Source: Nonomuraea harbinensis
Lineage (GTDB): Bacteria; Actinomycetota; Actinomycetes; Streptosporangiales; Streptosporangiaceae
Assembly: GCF_019396385.1 (NCBI RefSeq)
Contig: NZ_JAHKRN010000027.1
Location: 1-64,000, forward strand
Length of the DNA stretch: 64,000 bases
Reading direction: 5' to 3'
The position numbers were made by a program, and so were the translations under genes. Of this stretch, positions 45,056 through 55,744 are shown in pieces. The notes under the pieces are model-generated. The model saw only the letters and a list, made by a program, of their open reading frames with translations, ran no database searches and had not been told where the DNA came from. Within the stretch, counting starts at the first letter, position 1; every line of letters starts with the position of its first letter.

Positions 45056-45910
45056 ATGCGTGCGCTTCCCGCCTCTCTTCTCGCTGCCTGCGGCCTGGTC
45101 GCCTCCGCGTGCGGCGGCGCCGTTCCCGGTGCCCCCGTGGCGGACCAGATGGCGCGCCGGGACGCCGGGCCCACGTCGAGCGCCACGGCCGCCGAGCCCG
45201 CCCGATCGGACGGCTCGGCCCGGCCCGCCGAGAAGGCCCCCTCCGTGCGGCCGCTCGACGGCAGGGTCGTCGTCATCGACCCGGGACACAACGGAGGCAA
45301 CGCCCGCGCCCCGAAGGAAATCAACCGCAAGGTCAACGTGCTGACCCAGTGGAAGGCCTGCGACACCACCGGCACCTCCACCAACAGCGGCTACCCCGAG
45401 GCGGCCTTCAACTGGGACGTGTCCACGCGCCTGGCCAAGATCCTCAGGAGCCGCGGCGCGACGGTGAAGCTCACCCGCTCCAGCAACACCGGCGTCGGCC
45501 CGTGCATCACCGAGCGGGCCGCGATCGGCAACCGCAGCGAGGCCGACGCCGCGATCTCGGTCCACGCCGACGGCTCCAGCCCGGGAAACCGCGGCTTCCA
45601 CGTCATCATGCCGAAGAAGATCGGCGGGCCGGTCGACCCCGTGGTGGGCGCCTCGGCCAGGCTGGGCAAGGCCGTGCGCGACGCCTTCCGCGAGGGCACC
45701 GGGCTGCCGTACTCCACCTACATCGGCAAGAAGGGGCTCGACTACCGCGGCGACCTGGGCGGGCTCAACCTGTCGACGGTGCCGAAGGTCTTCATCGAGG
45801 CCGGCAACATGCGCAACGCGGGTGAGGCGGCGAAGTTCCGCGACCCGGCGTTCCGTCAAAAGATCGCGCTGGCGCTGGCGAACGGCTTGCAGCACTATCT
45901 GAAGTCATGA
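45056..45910 (+). CDS. N-acetylmuramoyl-L-alanine amidase (Amidase_3), lipoprotein
   Basis: 284 residues. The N-terminus is a lipoprotein signal (LVASAC, Cys19), then a disordered linker to about 65, then the Zn-dependent amidase domain: His in VIDPGHNGG, Glu in YPEAAFN, His in ISVHADGS and Glu in FIEAGNMRN. It cuts the bond between muramic acid and the stem peptide outside the membrane. TAAGTT (45043-45048) lies 7 bases before ATG 45056, implying a leaderless start. The stop overlaps the hexosaminidase gene as ATGA. Confidence 0.92.
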   Translation: MRALPASLLAACGLVASACGGAVPGAPVADQMARRDAGPTSSATAAEPARSDGSARPAEKAPSVRPLDGRVVVIDPGHNGGNARAPKEINRKVNVLTQWKACDTTGTSTNSGYPEAAFNWDVSTRLAKILRSRGATVKLTRSSNTGVGPCITERAAIGNRSEADAAISVHADGSSPGNRGFHVIMPKKIGGPVDPVVGASARLGKAVRDAFREGTGLPYSTYIGKKGLDYRGDLGGLNLSTVPKVFIEAGNMRNAGEAAKFRDPAFRQKIALALANGLQHYLKS

Positions 45911-47499
45911 TCCCTCGCCCGAAGCTCAGCCGTCCCTTGTCCGCCTCCTACGAGCTGACCGCCGGGGCCGCCGTCTCGGGGCCGGCCGACCTGATCGGCG
46001 CCGTCCGCACCGCGATGCCGGGGCTGGACCTGCTGCCGGGCGACGACGGCGCGATCGACCTGCGGCTCGACCCCTCGCTCGGCGACGAGGCCTACCGGCT
46101 GACGACGGGCTCGCGCGGCGTCGAGATCGCCGCCGGCGGCCGGGCGGGCGCGTTCTACGCCGCCCAGTCGCTGCGCCAGCTGCTGCCCGACGAGGCCTTC
46201 CGGTACGGTGCCGCGACGTCGTGGAACGTGCCCGGGGTGCGGATCGAGGACGCGCCCCGCTTCCCGTGGCGCGGGCTCCACCTGGACGTGGCGCGCCACT
46301 TCTTCCCCAAGCGGGAGGTCACGCGGCTGATCGACCTCATGGCGCTGCACAAGCTCAACCGCCTCCACCTCCATCTGGCCGACGACCAGGGCTGGCGGGT
46401 GGAGAGCCGGGCCTACCCGCTGCTGCACGAGATGTCCTCCCACCGCCCGCGCTCGGCCGTGCACCCGTACGGTCAGCCGGAGGCGTTCGACGGCATCCCG
46501 CACGGCGGCTACTACACCCTGGACGACCTGGCCGAGATCGCCGCCTACGCCCGCGACAGGGCGGTGACCGTGGTGCCGGAGATCGACGTGCCGGGGCACG
46601 CCTCGGCGATCCTGGCGGCCTACCCGTCGCTGGGCGCCACGGGCGAGCCGCATGACGTGCTCGACCGGTGGGGCATCTCCCCCGCGATCCTGTCGCCGCT
46701 GCCGCCGACGGTCGAGTTCCTCACCACGATCTTCGACGAGCTGCTGGGGGCGCTGGGCGAGACCCCCTACGTGCACATCGGCGGCGACGAGGTGGTGCTC
46801 GACCAGTGGGCCGCCTCGCCCGAGATCGACGCCTACCGTGAGTCGCTCGGCCTGGCCACGGTCAACGACCTGCAGGCGTGGTTCCTGCGGCGGCTGGCCG
46901 ACGCGCTGGCCGAGCGGGGCAGCCGCGCGGTGGTGTGGGACGAGGCGTTCGTGAGCGGCGGGCTGCGGCCGGACACGGTCGTCATGCCGTGGCGTGGGCA
47001 GGGCGTGGCCCGCCGCGCCGCCGCCGCGGGCCACGACGTGGTGGCCACCTCGGTCTTCCCGCTCTACTTCGACTACGCGGAGGCGGCCTCGCCCGACGAG
47101 CCGCTGGCCATCGGCGAGACGATCACCGTGGCCGACGTGGCCGCGTTCGACCCCGCCCCGGACGACTGGGCTCCTCAGGAGCGTGAGCGGGTCATCGGCG
47201 TGCAGGCGCAGCTCTGGACGGAGCGCGTGCCCGACCCGCGCACCCTCGACTACCGGATGTGGCCCAGGGCGTGCGCGCTGGCCGACATCGCCTGGGGCGC
47301 CCAGGACGACTTCGCCGGCCGCCTGGAGGCCCACCTGGGGCGGCTGGACGCGCTCGGCGTCGAGTATCGCCCGCCGGCCGGGCCGCACCCGTGGCAGCGC
47401 CGCAGGCCGCACCTCCCCGGCGTCATCCGGCTCGACGAGGTGATGGACCGCATCGAGGCCATGACCCACGACCCCGAGTCGACCCGGCCCAGCATCTGA
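45907..47499 (+). CDS. beta-N-acetylhexosaminidase, GH20
   Basis: 530 residues: an N-terminal GH20b domain (about 10-115) and the catalytic barrel (about 118-480). Asp294-Glu295 in HIGGDEVV is the catalytic pair of substrate-assisted cleavage. It removes terminal GlcNAc or GalNAc. No signal peptide is seen, so it probably acts inside the cell on imported sugars, perhaps muropeptide or chitin fragments; its coupling to the amidase gene supports cell-wall turnover. Confidence 0.93.
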   Translation: MIPRPKLSRPLSASYELTAGAAVSGPADLIGAVRTAMPGLDLLPGDDGAIDLRLDPSLGDEAYRLTTGSRGVEIAAGGRAGAFYAAQSLRQLLPDEAFRYGAATSWNVPGVRIEDAPRFPWRGLHLDVARHFFPKREVTRLIDLMALHKLNRLHLHLADDQGWRVESRAYPLLHEMSSHRPRSAVHPYGQPEAFDGIPHGGYYTLDDLAEIAAYARDRAVTVVPEIDVPGHASAILAAYPSLGATGEPHDVLDRWGISPAILSPLPPTVEFLTTIFDELLGALGETPYVHIGGDEVVLDQWAASPEIDAYRESLGLATVNDLQAWFLRRLADALAERGSRAVVWDEAFVSGGLRPDTVVMPWRGQGVARRAAAAGHDVVATSVFPLYFDYAEAASPDEPLAIGETITVADVAAFDPAPDDWAPQERERVIGVQAQLWTERVPDPRTLDYRMWPRACALADIAWGAQDDFAGRLEAHLGRLDALGVEYRPPAGPHPWQRRRPHLPGVIRLDEVMDRIEAMTHDPESTRPSI

Positions 47500-47503
47500 C
47501 CCG

Positions 47504-49657
47504 TCAGGCCAGCGCGAGGGCCAGCCGCTGCGGCAGCGCGGTGTTGCGTCTGCGGCCGAGGGTGTGGACCGCCATCTCCAGGGCCTCGCGCCGGCCCACC
47601 AGCACCACCCACGACTTGGCCCTGGTCACCAGCGTGTAGAGGAGGCTACGGCGCAGCATGATGCCGCCCGACTCGGCGACGATCGGGGCGACCACGAACG
47701 GGTATTCGCTGCCCTGGGAGCGGTGCACGCTGATCGCGTACGCGTGGGTCAGCTCGTCGAGCTCGCCGAAGGCGTACTCGACCGTGCGGCCGTCGTCGGT
47801 GCGCAGCTCCACCAGCCGCTCGCGCTGGTCGACGGCGGTGACCGTGGCGGTCTCGCCGTTGAAGACGCCCTTGTCGTAGTTGTTGCGGATGGGCAGGACC
47901 CGGTCGCCCGCCCGGTAGACCGAGGAGCCGTACCAGTGCTCGTCGACCCCGTCGCCCGGCGGGTTGAGCCGTTCCTGCAGGCGGCGGCCCAGCTCGACGG
48001 TGCCCGTGACGCCCTTGCGCATCGGGCAGAGCACCTGCACCTGGTCGGGGCGGATGCCCTGCTTGCGGGGGATGGCCTCGGTCGCGAGGTGGATGACCCG
48101 GTCGGCCACCGCCTGCGGGTCGTCGAGCTCCTCGAACCAGAACCCGCCGCCGCCGGGCAGCCCGGGCAGCTCGCCGGCGCGCACGTGGTGGGCGGCCCTG
48201 ACGATGCCGCTGCCCTGCGCCTGGCGGAAGATGTGGGTGAGCCGGACGCGCGGGATCTCCTCGACGCTCAGCAGGTCGGCCAGCACCCGGCCGGGGCCGA
48301 TGCTGGGCAGCTGGTCGCTGTCGCCGACCAGCAGCAGGTGACTGCCGGACGGGACGGCCGACGCCAGCCGGGTGGCGAGCTGCAGGTCGAGCATGGACGC
48401 CTCGTCGACCACGATGAGGTCGGCCTCGACGGCCCGCTCCTGGAACAGCGCGCCGTCGTCCTCCGGCTGCTGGGCGAGCATGCGGTGGACGGTCATCGCG
48501 GGCAGCCCGGTCAGCTCCGACAGGCGCTTGGCCGCCTTGCCCGTGGGGGCGGTGAGCGTCACCCGGCCGCCCATCGCCCGCACGGTGGCGGCGATGGCGG
48601 CCACCGTGTGGCTCTTGCCGCAGCCCGGGCCGCCGGTCAGCACCGAGACCGTGCTGGTCAGCACCAGGTTGACCGCCGCGCGCTGGTCGTCGTGGAGCCG
48701 GTCGTCCTCCTGGAAGGGCCGCAGCCGCAGCTTGGACGGGGCGCGGGCGAGCCGGGCGAGGTGAGCGGCCAGCGCGACCTCGCGGCTGTGTTCCTGCTTG
48801 CCGTAGACGACCAGGCGGCCCGGGTCGGAGGGTGACGCCTCGACGACCACCCGGCGGTCGGCGTGGAGCGCGTCGACGGCCTGCCTGATCTTCGGCTCGT
48901 CCTGCTCGACCAGCGCGGCCACCTGGGCGACGAGCGCGCGCAGCGGCACGAAGCAGTGGCCGCCGCCGGCCGCGGCCGCCTCGATCCGGTCGACCACGGC
49001 CGCCTTGACGCGCTGCGGGCTGTCCTCCGGGACGCCGGAGCGCAGCGCGATGCGGTCGGCGCTCTGGAAGGCGATGCCGCGCACCCGGCCCACGAGCTGG
49101 TAGGGATCGGTGGTGAGGACACGCAGCGACTCGTCGCCGTACACCTGGTAGATCTTGGCGGCGAGCAGCGGGCTCACCCCGAAGCCCTGCAGGGCCACCA
49201 TGAGGGCGGCGACGGCCTTCTGCTCGGCCCACGCCTCGACGATCTGGGCCTGACGGATGGCGCCGATGTTGACCACCTCGCGCAGCCGGCCGGGCTCGGT
49301 GTCGATGACCTTGAGCGTCTCCTCGCCGAAGTGGCTGACGATGGCGTGGGCCAGTCGCGGCCCGACGCCCCGGATGAGGCCGGAGCCGAGGTAGAGGGCG
49401 ATGGCGCGGACGGTCGAGGGCGCTATGCGCTCGCACCGGCGGACCTGCAGGCGGGCGCCGAAGCGGGGGTGCTCGCCCCACTCGCCGGCGAGCAGCAGCC
49501 GCTCCCCCGGCTGTGCCCCGGCCAGCGTCCGGCCGGAGGCGATGAAGGAGGGCAGGTCGTCGGCGCTCACCCGGGCGACGGTGTAGTCGTCGTCGCCGAC
49601 ATGGACGAGCTGCTCGACCGTGACCTCGACCTCGTCGGGTCTCGCGCGCGCCACCAC
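47504..49657 (-). CDS. recD2: RecD2-type ATP-dependent DNA helicase
   Basis: 717 residues, the standalone RecD-like helicase (superfamily 1B, 5'-3'). N-terminal OB-like and helix-hairpin-helix region (LIRGVGPRLAHAIVSHFG, about 95-115), then Walker A GGPGCGKSHT, Walker B VVDEASML, motif III GDSDQLPSIGPG and motif VI near SLLYTLVTRAKSWVVLVG. It works in replication-fork or break repair apart from RecBC. Starts at GTG 49657 or the next GTG. Confidence 0.93.
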   Translation of the reverse strand: MVARARPDEVEVTVEQLVHVGDDDYTVARVSADDLPSFIASGRTLAGAQPGERLLLAGEWGEHPRFGARLQVRRCERIAPSTVRAIALYLGSGLIRGVGPRLAHAIVSHFGEETLKVIDTEPGRLREVVNIGAIRQAQIVEAWAEQKAVAALMVALQGFGVSPLLAAKIYQVYGDESLRVLTTDPYQLVGRVRGIAFQSADRIALRSGVPEDSPQRVKAAVVDRIEAAAAGGGHCFVPLRALVAQVAALVEQDEPKIRQAVDALHADRRVVVEASPSDPGRLVVYGKQEHSREVALAAHLARLARAPSKLRLRPFQEDDRLHDDQRAAVNLVLTSTVSVLTGGPGCGKSHTVAAIAATVRAMGGRVTLTAPTGKAAKRLSELTGLPAMTVHRMLAQQPEDDGALFQERAVEADLIVVDEASMLDLQLATRLASAVPSGSHLLLVGDSDQLPSIGPGRVLADLLSVEEIPRVRLTHIFRQAQGSGIVRAAHHVRAGELPGLPGGGGFWFEELDDPQAVADRVIHLATEAIPRKQGIRPDQVQVLCPMRKGVTGTVELGRRLQERLNPPGDGVDEHWYGSSVYRAGDRVLPIRNNYDKGVFNGETATVTAVDQRERLVELRTDDGRTVEYAFGELDELTHAYAISVHRSQGSEYPFVVAPIVAESGGIMLRRSLLYTLVTRAKSWVVLVGRREALEMAVHTLGRRRNTALPQRLALALA

Positions 49658-49720
49658 TCAACTCCCGGCCGTCGTGTCCGGCATCCGACGCTCGGACATT
49701 AGCCGCCCGTGCCGACAGTC

Positions 49721-50271
49721 CTACCCGGGCGGGCCGTCATGCAGGATCTTCTCGAAGAGCAGGTGGTCTCGCCACTCGCCGTCGATGTGCAGGTACTTCT
49801 CGGCCACGCCGATCTCGGTGAAGCCGCACTTGCGCAGCACGCGCTGGGAGCCGTGGTTGTCGAGGAGGGTGCCGGCCTGGAGGCGGTGCAGCCCCAGCGA
49901 CTCCGCCGCGACGCGGCAGGCCTCCCGCACCGCGCCGGTGGCCAGGCCGCGGCCGTTGCGGGCAGCGTCGACCCAGTAGCCCAGGTGGCCGTTGCGGAAG
50001 GCGCCGAGCACGATGTCGTTCACGTTGAGGATGCCGACGATCAGCGGGCCGTCGGCGAGCACCCACGGGAACATCCGGTGCTCGTCGCGGATCTTGAGCA
50101 TCTCCGCCACCCGCGCGGCCTGGCCCGCCGTGGTGAAGAACTCCTCCGTCCGCCGCGGCTCCCAGCGGCGCAGGTGGTCGCGGTTGCGACGGTACGCGTC
50201 CGCGAGCGGCTCGGCGTCGTCGAGCGCCAGCGGACGCAGCACGACCCCGCCGCCGAGCTCCGCCGGACCTG

Positions 50272-50275
<4 letters not shown>
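49721..50275 (-). CDS. GNAT acetyltransferase, RimJ/RimL type
   Basis: 184 residues. [21 protein letters not shown] is the acetyl-CoA site and [21 protein letters not shown] the RimL-type C-terminal part. It may acetylate a protein N-terminus or a small amine. Its GTG overlaps the pyrD stop as GTGA; third gene of the response regulator-pyrD-GNAT operon. Confidence 0.9.
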
Positions 50276-51486
<1,211 letters not shown>

Positions 51487-51489
51487 GTG

Positions 51490-52140
51490 TCAGGCTACCA
51501 ATCCCGCCTCGTAGGCGATGATCGCCGCCTGGACCCGGTTGCGGACGCCCAGCCGGGTGAGTATCGCGCTCACGTACGCCTTCACCGTGCCCTCGACGAT
51601 GTGCAGGCGTCCGGCGATCTCCGCGTTCGACAGCCCGGCGCCGACCAGGGCCAGCACCTCGCGCTCGCGCTCGGTCAGCGACTCCAGCCGGTCGCGGGCG
51701 TGCGCGCCGCGCGCCATCCGGCCGCCGGCGAGCTGGGCGATCACCCGGTGGGCGACCTTCGGCGAGAGGTAGGCCGCGCCGTCGGCCACCGCGTGCACGC
51801 CCGCGATCAGCTCGCGCGGGTCGCCCGACTTGAGCAGGAAGCCGCTCGCGCCCACTTCCAGCGCCTTGGCGATGTAGTCGTCCTCGCCGAACGTGGTCAG
51901 CATCACCACCGCCGTGCCCGGCGCCGCCCTGCGCATCTCGGCCGCCGCGGCCAGCCCGTCGAGCACCGGCATGCGGATGTCGAGCAGCGCGACGTCCGGG
52001 TGGTGGCTGATCGCCAGGTCGACCGCCTCGCGCCCGTCGCCGGCCTCGGCCACCACGTCGAGCTTCGGGTCGGACGCCAGGATGGCCCGCACCCCGGCGC
52101 GCATCATGGCCTCGTCGTCGGCCAGCAGTATGCGGATCAC
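51490..52140 (-). CDS. NarL/LuxR family response regulator
   Basis: 216 residues: a receiver domain (about 1-120) with phospho-acceptor Asp in ALLDIRMP and the acidic pair in LLADDE, Lys in FLLKSG, then a LuxR helix-turn-helix (LTEREREVLALVGAGLSNAEIAGRL). No sensor kinase gene is adjacent, and it heads an operon with pyrD, which is unusual. GTG 52140 is chosen because a CACTAT -10 lies 6 bases upstream. Confidence 0.92.
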   Translation of the reverse strand: MIRILLADDEAMMRAGVRAILASDPKLDVVAEAGDGREAVDLAISHHPDVALLDIRMPVLDGLAAAAEMRRAAPGTAVVMLTTFGEDDYIAKALEVGASGFLLKSGDPRELIAGVHAVADGAAYLSPKVAHRVIAQLAGGRMARGAHARDRLESLTEREREVLALVGAGLSNAEIAGRLHIVEGTVKAYVSAILTRLGVRNRVQAAIIAYEAGLVA

Positions 52141-52145
52141 GGTTC

Positions 52146-52152
52146 TATAGTG
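52146..52152. promoter_or_regulatory. overlapping divergent -10 boxes
   Basis: TATAGT on the plus strand (52146-52151) and CACTAT on the minus strand (52152-52147) use the same bases. Each lies 6-7 bases from a start codon (ATG 52159 and GTG 52140). Both transcripts would be leaderless and the two promoters cannot be occupied at once. Confidence 0.6.
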
Positions 52153-52158
52153 ACCGAC

Positions 52159-52545
52159 ATGGCTCAGGTGAAGGTCTACGGGCGGCGCGAGGTGTGGGCG
52201 GGGCGGCAGCGGGAGGTCTCCGACCTGCTCCAGGGATGCCTGGTCGAGGCGTGGGGGCTGCCGGAGGACAAGCGGTTCCACCGGTTCCTGCTGCTGGACG
52301 CCGACGACCTGGTCTGTCCGCGGCGTTCCGGCTCGTACCTGATCATCGAGATCGTCTGCTTCACCGGCCGCAGCGACGACGCCAAGCGCGCGCTCATCCG
52401 GACGATCTACGAGCGGCTCCCGTACGAGCCAGAAGACGTGGAAATCACAATCATCGAGATGCCGCAGGTCAACTGGGGTATTCGGGGCAAGGTCGCCGAC
52501 GAGCTGACACTGCCTTACCAGGTGGACGTCCAGCCGCGGGGGTGA
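52159..52545 (+). CDS. tautomerase-like protein lacking the N-terminal proline
   Basis: 128 residues matching the single-chain tautomerase family (PF14552-like): [12 protein letters not shown] at the start, then [25 protein letters not shown] at the end. In the tautomerase superfamily the residue after the initiator Met is a catalytic Pro; here it is Ala, so classical tautomerase activity is doubtful. Leaderless from the shared -10 at 52146. Confidence 0.78.
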   Translation: MAQVKVYGRREVWAGRQREVSDLLQGCLVEAWGLPEDKRFHRFLLLDADDLVCPRRSGSYLIIEIVCFTGRSDDAKRALIRTIYERLPYEPEDVEITIIEMPQVNWGIRGKVADELTLPYQVDVQPRG

Positions 52546-52585
52546 CGGTCAGGTGCGCCCTCCGGCGAGCGGTATGGTCCGAACC

Positions 52586-53965
52586 ATGAGCACTCACTAC
52601 GACGTCGTGGTCCTGGGCGCGGGTCCGGGAGGATACACGGCCGCCGTACGCGCCTCCCAGCTCGGGCTGCGCACGGCGGTCATCGAGGAGAAGTACTGGG
52701 GTGGCGTCTGCCTGAACGTGGGCTGCATCCCGTCCAAGGCGCTGCTGCGCAACGCCGAGCTGGCCCACATCTTCACCAAGGAGGCCAAGACCTTCGGCAT
52801 CCAGGGTGACGTCACGTTCGACTACGGCGCCGCCTTCACGCGCAGCCGCAAGGTCGCGGACGGCCGGGTCAAGGGCATCCACTACCTGATGAAGAAGAAC
52901 TCCATCACGGAGTACGACGGGCGCGGCACGTTCCTCGACGCCAACACCATCCAGGTGAACGACGAGACGATCACCTTCGACAACTGCATCATCGCCGCCG
53001 GCGCGACCACCAGGCTGATCCCCGGCACGTCGCTGTCGGACCGGGTGGTGACGTACGAGGAGCAGATCCTCTCGGAGGACCTGCCCGGCAGCGTCATCAT
53101 CGCGGGCGCGGGCGCCATCGGCGTGGAGTTCGCGTACGTGCTCCACAACTACGGCGTCAAGGTCACGATCGTGGAGTTCCTCGACCGGATCGTGCCGCTG
53201 GAGGACGAGGAGGTCTCGGCCGAGCTGGCCAAGCGCTACAAGCGGCTCGGCATCGAGCTGCACACCTCCACCCGGGTGGAGAACATCGAGGACACCGGCT
53301 CCTCGGTCAAGGTGACCGTGTCGCGCGACGGCCAGCAGCAGGTGCTGGAGGCCGACAAGGTGCTCCAGGCGATCGGCTTCCAGCCGCGCGTCGACGGCTA
53401 CGGCCTGGAGAAGACCGGCGTCGAGCTGACCGACAGGGGCGCGATCGCGGTCGACGGCCGCCTGCGCACCAACGTGCCGCACATCTACGCGATCGGCGAC
53501 GTCACCGCCAAGCTGATGCTGGCGCACGCGGCCGAGTCGATGGGCATGATCGCCGCCGAGACCATCGCGGGCGCCGAGACCATGGAGCTCGACTACGTGA
53601 TGATCCCGCGCGCCACCTACTGCCAGCCGCAGGTGGCCAGCTTCGGCTACACCGAGGCGCAGGCCCGCGACCTGGGCCACGACGTCAAGGTGGTCAAGTT
53701 CCCGTTCACCGCCAACGGCAAGGCGCACGGCCTGGGCGACGCGAACGGCTTCGTGAAGATCGTCAGCGACAACGAGCACGGCGAGCTGCTCGGCGCCCAC
53801 CTGATCGGCCCCGAGGTCACCGAGCTGCTGCCCGAGCTGACGCTGGCCCAGCAGTGGGACCTGACGGTGCACGAGGTGGCCCGCAACGTGCACGCCCACC
53901 CGACGCTGGGCGAGGCGGTCAAGGAGGCGGTCCACGGCCTGGCCGGCCACATGATCAACATGTGA
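52586..53965 (+). CDS. lpd: dihydrolipoyl dehydrogenase (E3)
   Basis: 459 residues. FAD motif [18 protein letters not shown], redox disulfide Cys42/Cys47 in [16 protein letters not shown] motif [12 protein letters not shown] and the C-terminal catalytic [10 protein letters not shown]. It reoxidises lipoyl groups of 2-oxoacid dehydrogenase complexes and would serve the E1/E2 operon at 15-19 kb. TATGGT (52573-52578) lies 7 bases before the ATG, so leaderless. Followed by a terminator. Confidence 0.95.
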   Translation: MSTHYDVVVLGAGPGGYTAAVRASQLGLRTAVIEEKYWGGVCLNVGCIPSKALLRNAELAHIFTKEAKTFGIQGDVTFDYGAAFTRSRKVADGRVKGIHYLMKKNSITEYDGRGTFLDANTIQVNDETITFDNCIIAAGATTRLIPGTSLSDRVVTYEEQILSEDLPGSVIIAGAGAIGVEFAYVLHNYGVKVTIVEFLDRIVPLEDEEVSAELAKRYKRLGIELHTSTRVENIEDTGSSVKVTVSRDGQQQVLEADKVLQAIGFQPRVDGYGLEKTGVELTDRGAIAVDGRLRTNVPHIYAIGDVTAKLMLAHAAESMGMIAAETIAGAETMELDYVMIPRATYCQPQVASFGYTEAQARDLGHDVKVVKFPFTANGKAHGLGDANGFVKIVSDNEHGELLGAHLIGPEVTELLPELTLAQQWDLTVHEVARNVHAHPTLGEAVKEAVHGLAGHMINM

Positions 53966-53986
53966 CGCTGAGCGGGTGATCGGTAT

Positions 53987-54006
53987 GGGCGGGACAACTC
54001 CCGCCC
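53987..54006 (+). terminator. hairpin terminator after lpd
   Basis: GGGCGGG and CCCGCCC form a perfect 7-bp stem with a 6-base loop, 21 bases after the stop, followed by a T/C-rich stretch. Confidence 0.7.
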
Positions 54007-54068
54007 TTCGCTCGATCTTCTATGGTTCCGGCCAAAAGGGGCGTACCACGCGGTAGCCTCGGGCCTCG

Positions 54069-55298
54069 ATGGCCAATTCCACCGGGACCCGGGAGACCCT
54101 CGCGCGCGTTCCTCCTCGCGAGAGCCGCCTGGGCTGGCTGGACGCGCTGCGCGCCGTCGCCGCGCTCGTGGTCGTGTACGAGCACGCGCTCAACCCGCTC
54201 TACCCGGAGCTGCGCGCCGTCACCGGGCCCTGGTTCGACGCCGGGATCTATGGCGTCATGGTGTTCTTCCTGGTGAGCGGTTACGTGATCCCCGCCTCGC
54301 TGGAGCGGCGGGGCAGCGTGGCCGGGTTCTGGGCCGGCCGGTTCTTCCGGCTCTACCCGCTGTGGGCGGTGGCCGTGGCGGCGGCCCTGCTGCTGGCCGT
54401 CTCCGGCGTCGACCCGATGCACGTCTGGCTCACCGACCGGCCGACGTCGGCGGTGCTCGGGCATCTGACCATGTTGCAGGACCTGCTCAACGTGCCGAAC
54501 GTGCTCAACGTGCTCTGGACGCTCTCGTACGAGATGGCCTTCTACCTCCTGGTCACCGCCCTGTACGTGGCCGGGGTGCACCGGCGCAGCGCGGAGGTCG
54601 CCTTCGGGTTCGGGGCCGCGGCCGTGCTGCTGGGCGGGGTGCTGCCGTCGGTGCTGCTGTCGCGCGGGGCCGGGGCGACGCTCGGCACCGTGCTCGCCGT
54701 GATCGCGCTGGTGGGGTGCGGGCTGGCGGGGGTGCTGAGCGGGCGTCCTGGTGCGCGGCGGGCCGGGGCGCTGGTGCTCGGGGTGGTGGTGCTCGGGCTG
54801 ATCCTGGTGAACGGGCGCATCCCGGCCTGGCAGAGCCTGACGATCCTGGCCACCATGTTCGCCGGCACGGCCCTGTACCGGGTGCGGGACGGGCAGGTCG
54901 CGCCGTGGCGGGCGGCGGCGCTGGCGGGGAGCGTGCCGGTCGCGGCGGTGGCCGCGGCGCTCTGGCACGGCGACGGCGTCCCGTGGCCGTGGGTGAGCGC
55001 GGTGCCGGCGGCGTGGGCCACGTTCGCGGCCGGGATGCTGCTGGCCCGGCGGCGGGTGCCGGCGTGGTGGGCGTGGCTGGGCATGGTGAGCTACTCGGTC
55101 TACCTGCTGCACCCGATCCTGCTGGAGATCGTGGACGGGCTGCTGGCGGATCCGGCCGCCGTCGCGTGGCCGTACCGGGCCGGGCTGGGCGTGGTGGTGC
55201 TGGGGGCGCTGCTCGGCTGCGCGGCGCTGACGTACCGGCTGGTGGAGGCGCCCGCCCAGCGAGCGGGCAAGCGGATCGCGGCGAGGTTCGTGAAGTAG
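54069..55298 (+). CDS. acyltransferase 3 family membrane protein
   Basis: 409 residues with about ten membrane helices. LGWLDALRAVAALVVVYEHA holds the family's cytoplasmic Arg-x-x-A and His, and FFLVSGYVI and FWAGRFFRLYPLW are typical. Such proteins O-acetylate surface sugars, peptidoglycan or secondary metabolites. No neighbour indicates the acceptor. TAGCCT (54054-54059) is a likely -10. Confidence 0.88.
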   Translation: MANSTGTRETLARVPPRESRLGWLDALRAVAALVVVYEHALNPLYPELRAVTGPWFDAGIYGVMVFFLVSGYVIPASLERRGSVAGFWAGRFFRLYPLWAVAVAAALLLAVSGVDPMHVWLTDRPTSAVLGHLTMLQDLLNVPNVLNVLWTLSYEMAFYLLVTALYVAGVHRRSAEVAFGFGAAAVLLGGVLPSVLLSRGAGATLGTVLAVIALVGCGLAGVLSGRPGARRAGALVLGVVVLGLILVNGRIPAWQSLTILATMFAGTALYRVRDGQVAPWRAAALAGSVPVAAVAAALWHGDGVPWPWVSAVPAAWATFAAGMLLARRRVPAWWAWLGMVSYSVYLLHPILLEIVDGLLADPAAVAWPYRAGLGVVVLGALLGCAALTYRLVEAPAQRAGKRIAARFVK

Positions 55299-55351
55299 GA
55301 AGCGTTCGCAAAGCGTCGGATGAGGGGGGCCGGGGCGGCTACGGTCATGCC

Positions 55352-55744
55352 ATGGACGAAGCCACCCCCATGCCCAGGCCGGTTCGGACCGCTCGGATCC
55401 TGCTCTGGATCTATATCGTGGTGATGGCCCTGGTCGCCGGCCTCATCCTCTTCTTCGCGGGGTCCGCCCCGGCCGGGGTGGACACCTCGCAGATCTACCT
55501 GATCACGGGGTGGAGCGCCGCCCTCCTCGTGCTCACGGCCTTCCTGACGGTCAAGCTGACCGCCCGCAGGCGCTGGGCCCGCTTCGGCCTCATCGCGATC
55601 ATGGCGATGAACGTCCTGGGCTACCTTGCCAACCTGGCCGCGGGCGGCGGGCTGAGCCTTCCGGCCATCGTGGGGCTCGGCCTGGCGATCGGGGTGATCG
55701 TCCACCTCTTCCGTCACGACAGCAGGGCCTACCTCGACCAGTAG
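55352..55744 (+). CDS. hypothetical membrane protein
   Basis: 130 residues with four predicted membrane helices (about 15-37, 48-68, 76-95 and 101-118). No family recognised. TACGGT (55340-55345) 6 bases before the ATG suggests a leaderless start. Overlaps the next convergent gene by 16 bases. Confidence 0.72.
   Translation: MDEATPMPRPVRTARILLWIYIVVMALVAGLILFFAGSAPAGVDTSQIYLITGWSAALLVLTAFLTVKLTARRRWARFGLIAIMAMNVLGYLANLAAGGGLSLPAIVGLGLAIGVIVHLFRHDSRAYLDQ

Noticed and set aside
47488-47515. A small hairpin between the hexosaminidase and recD2 genes
   Set aside because: Only four bases pair (CTGA/TCAG), too short to call a terminator.
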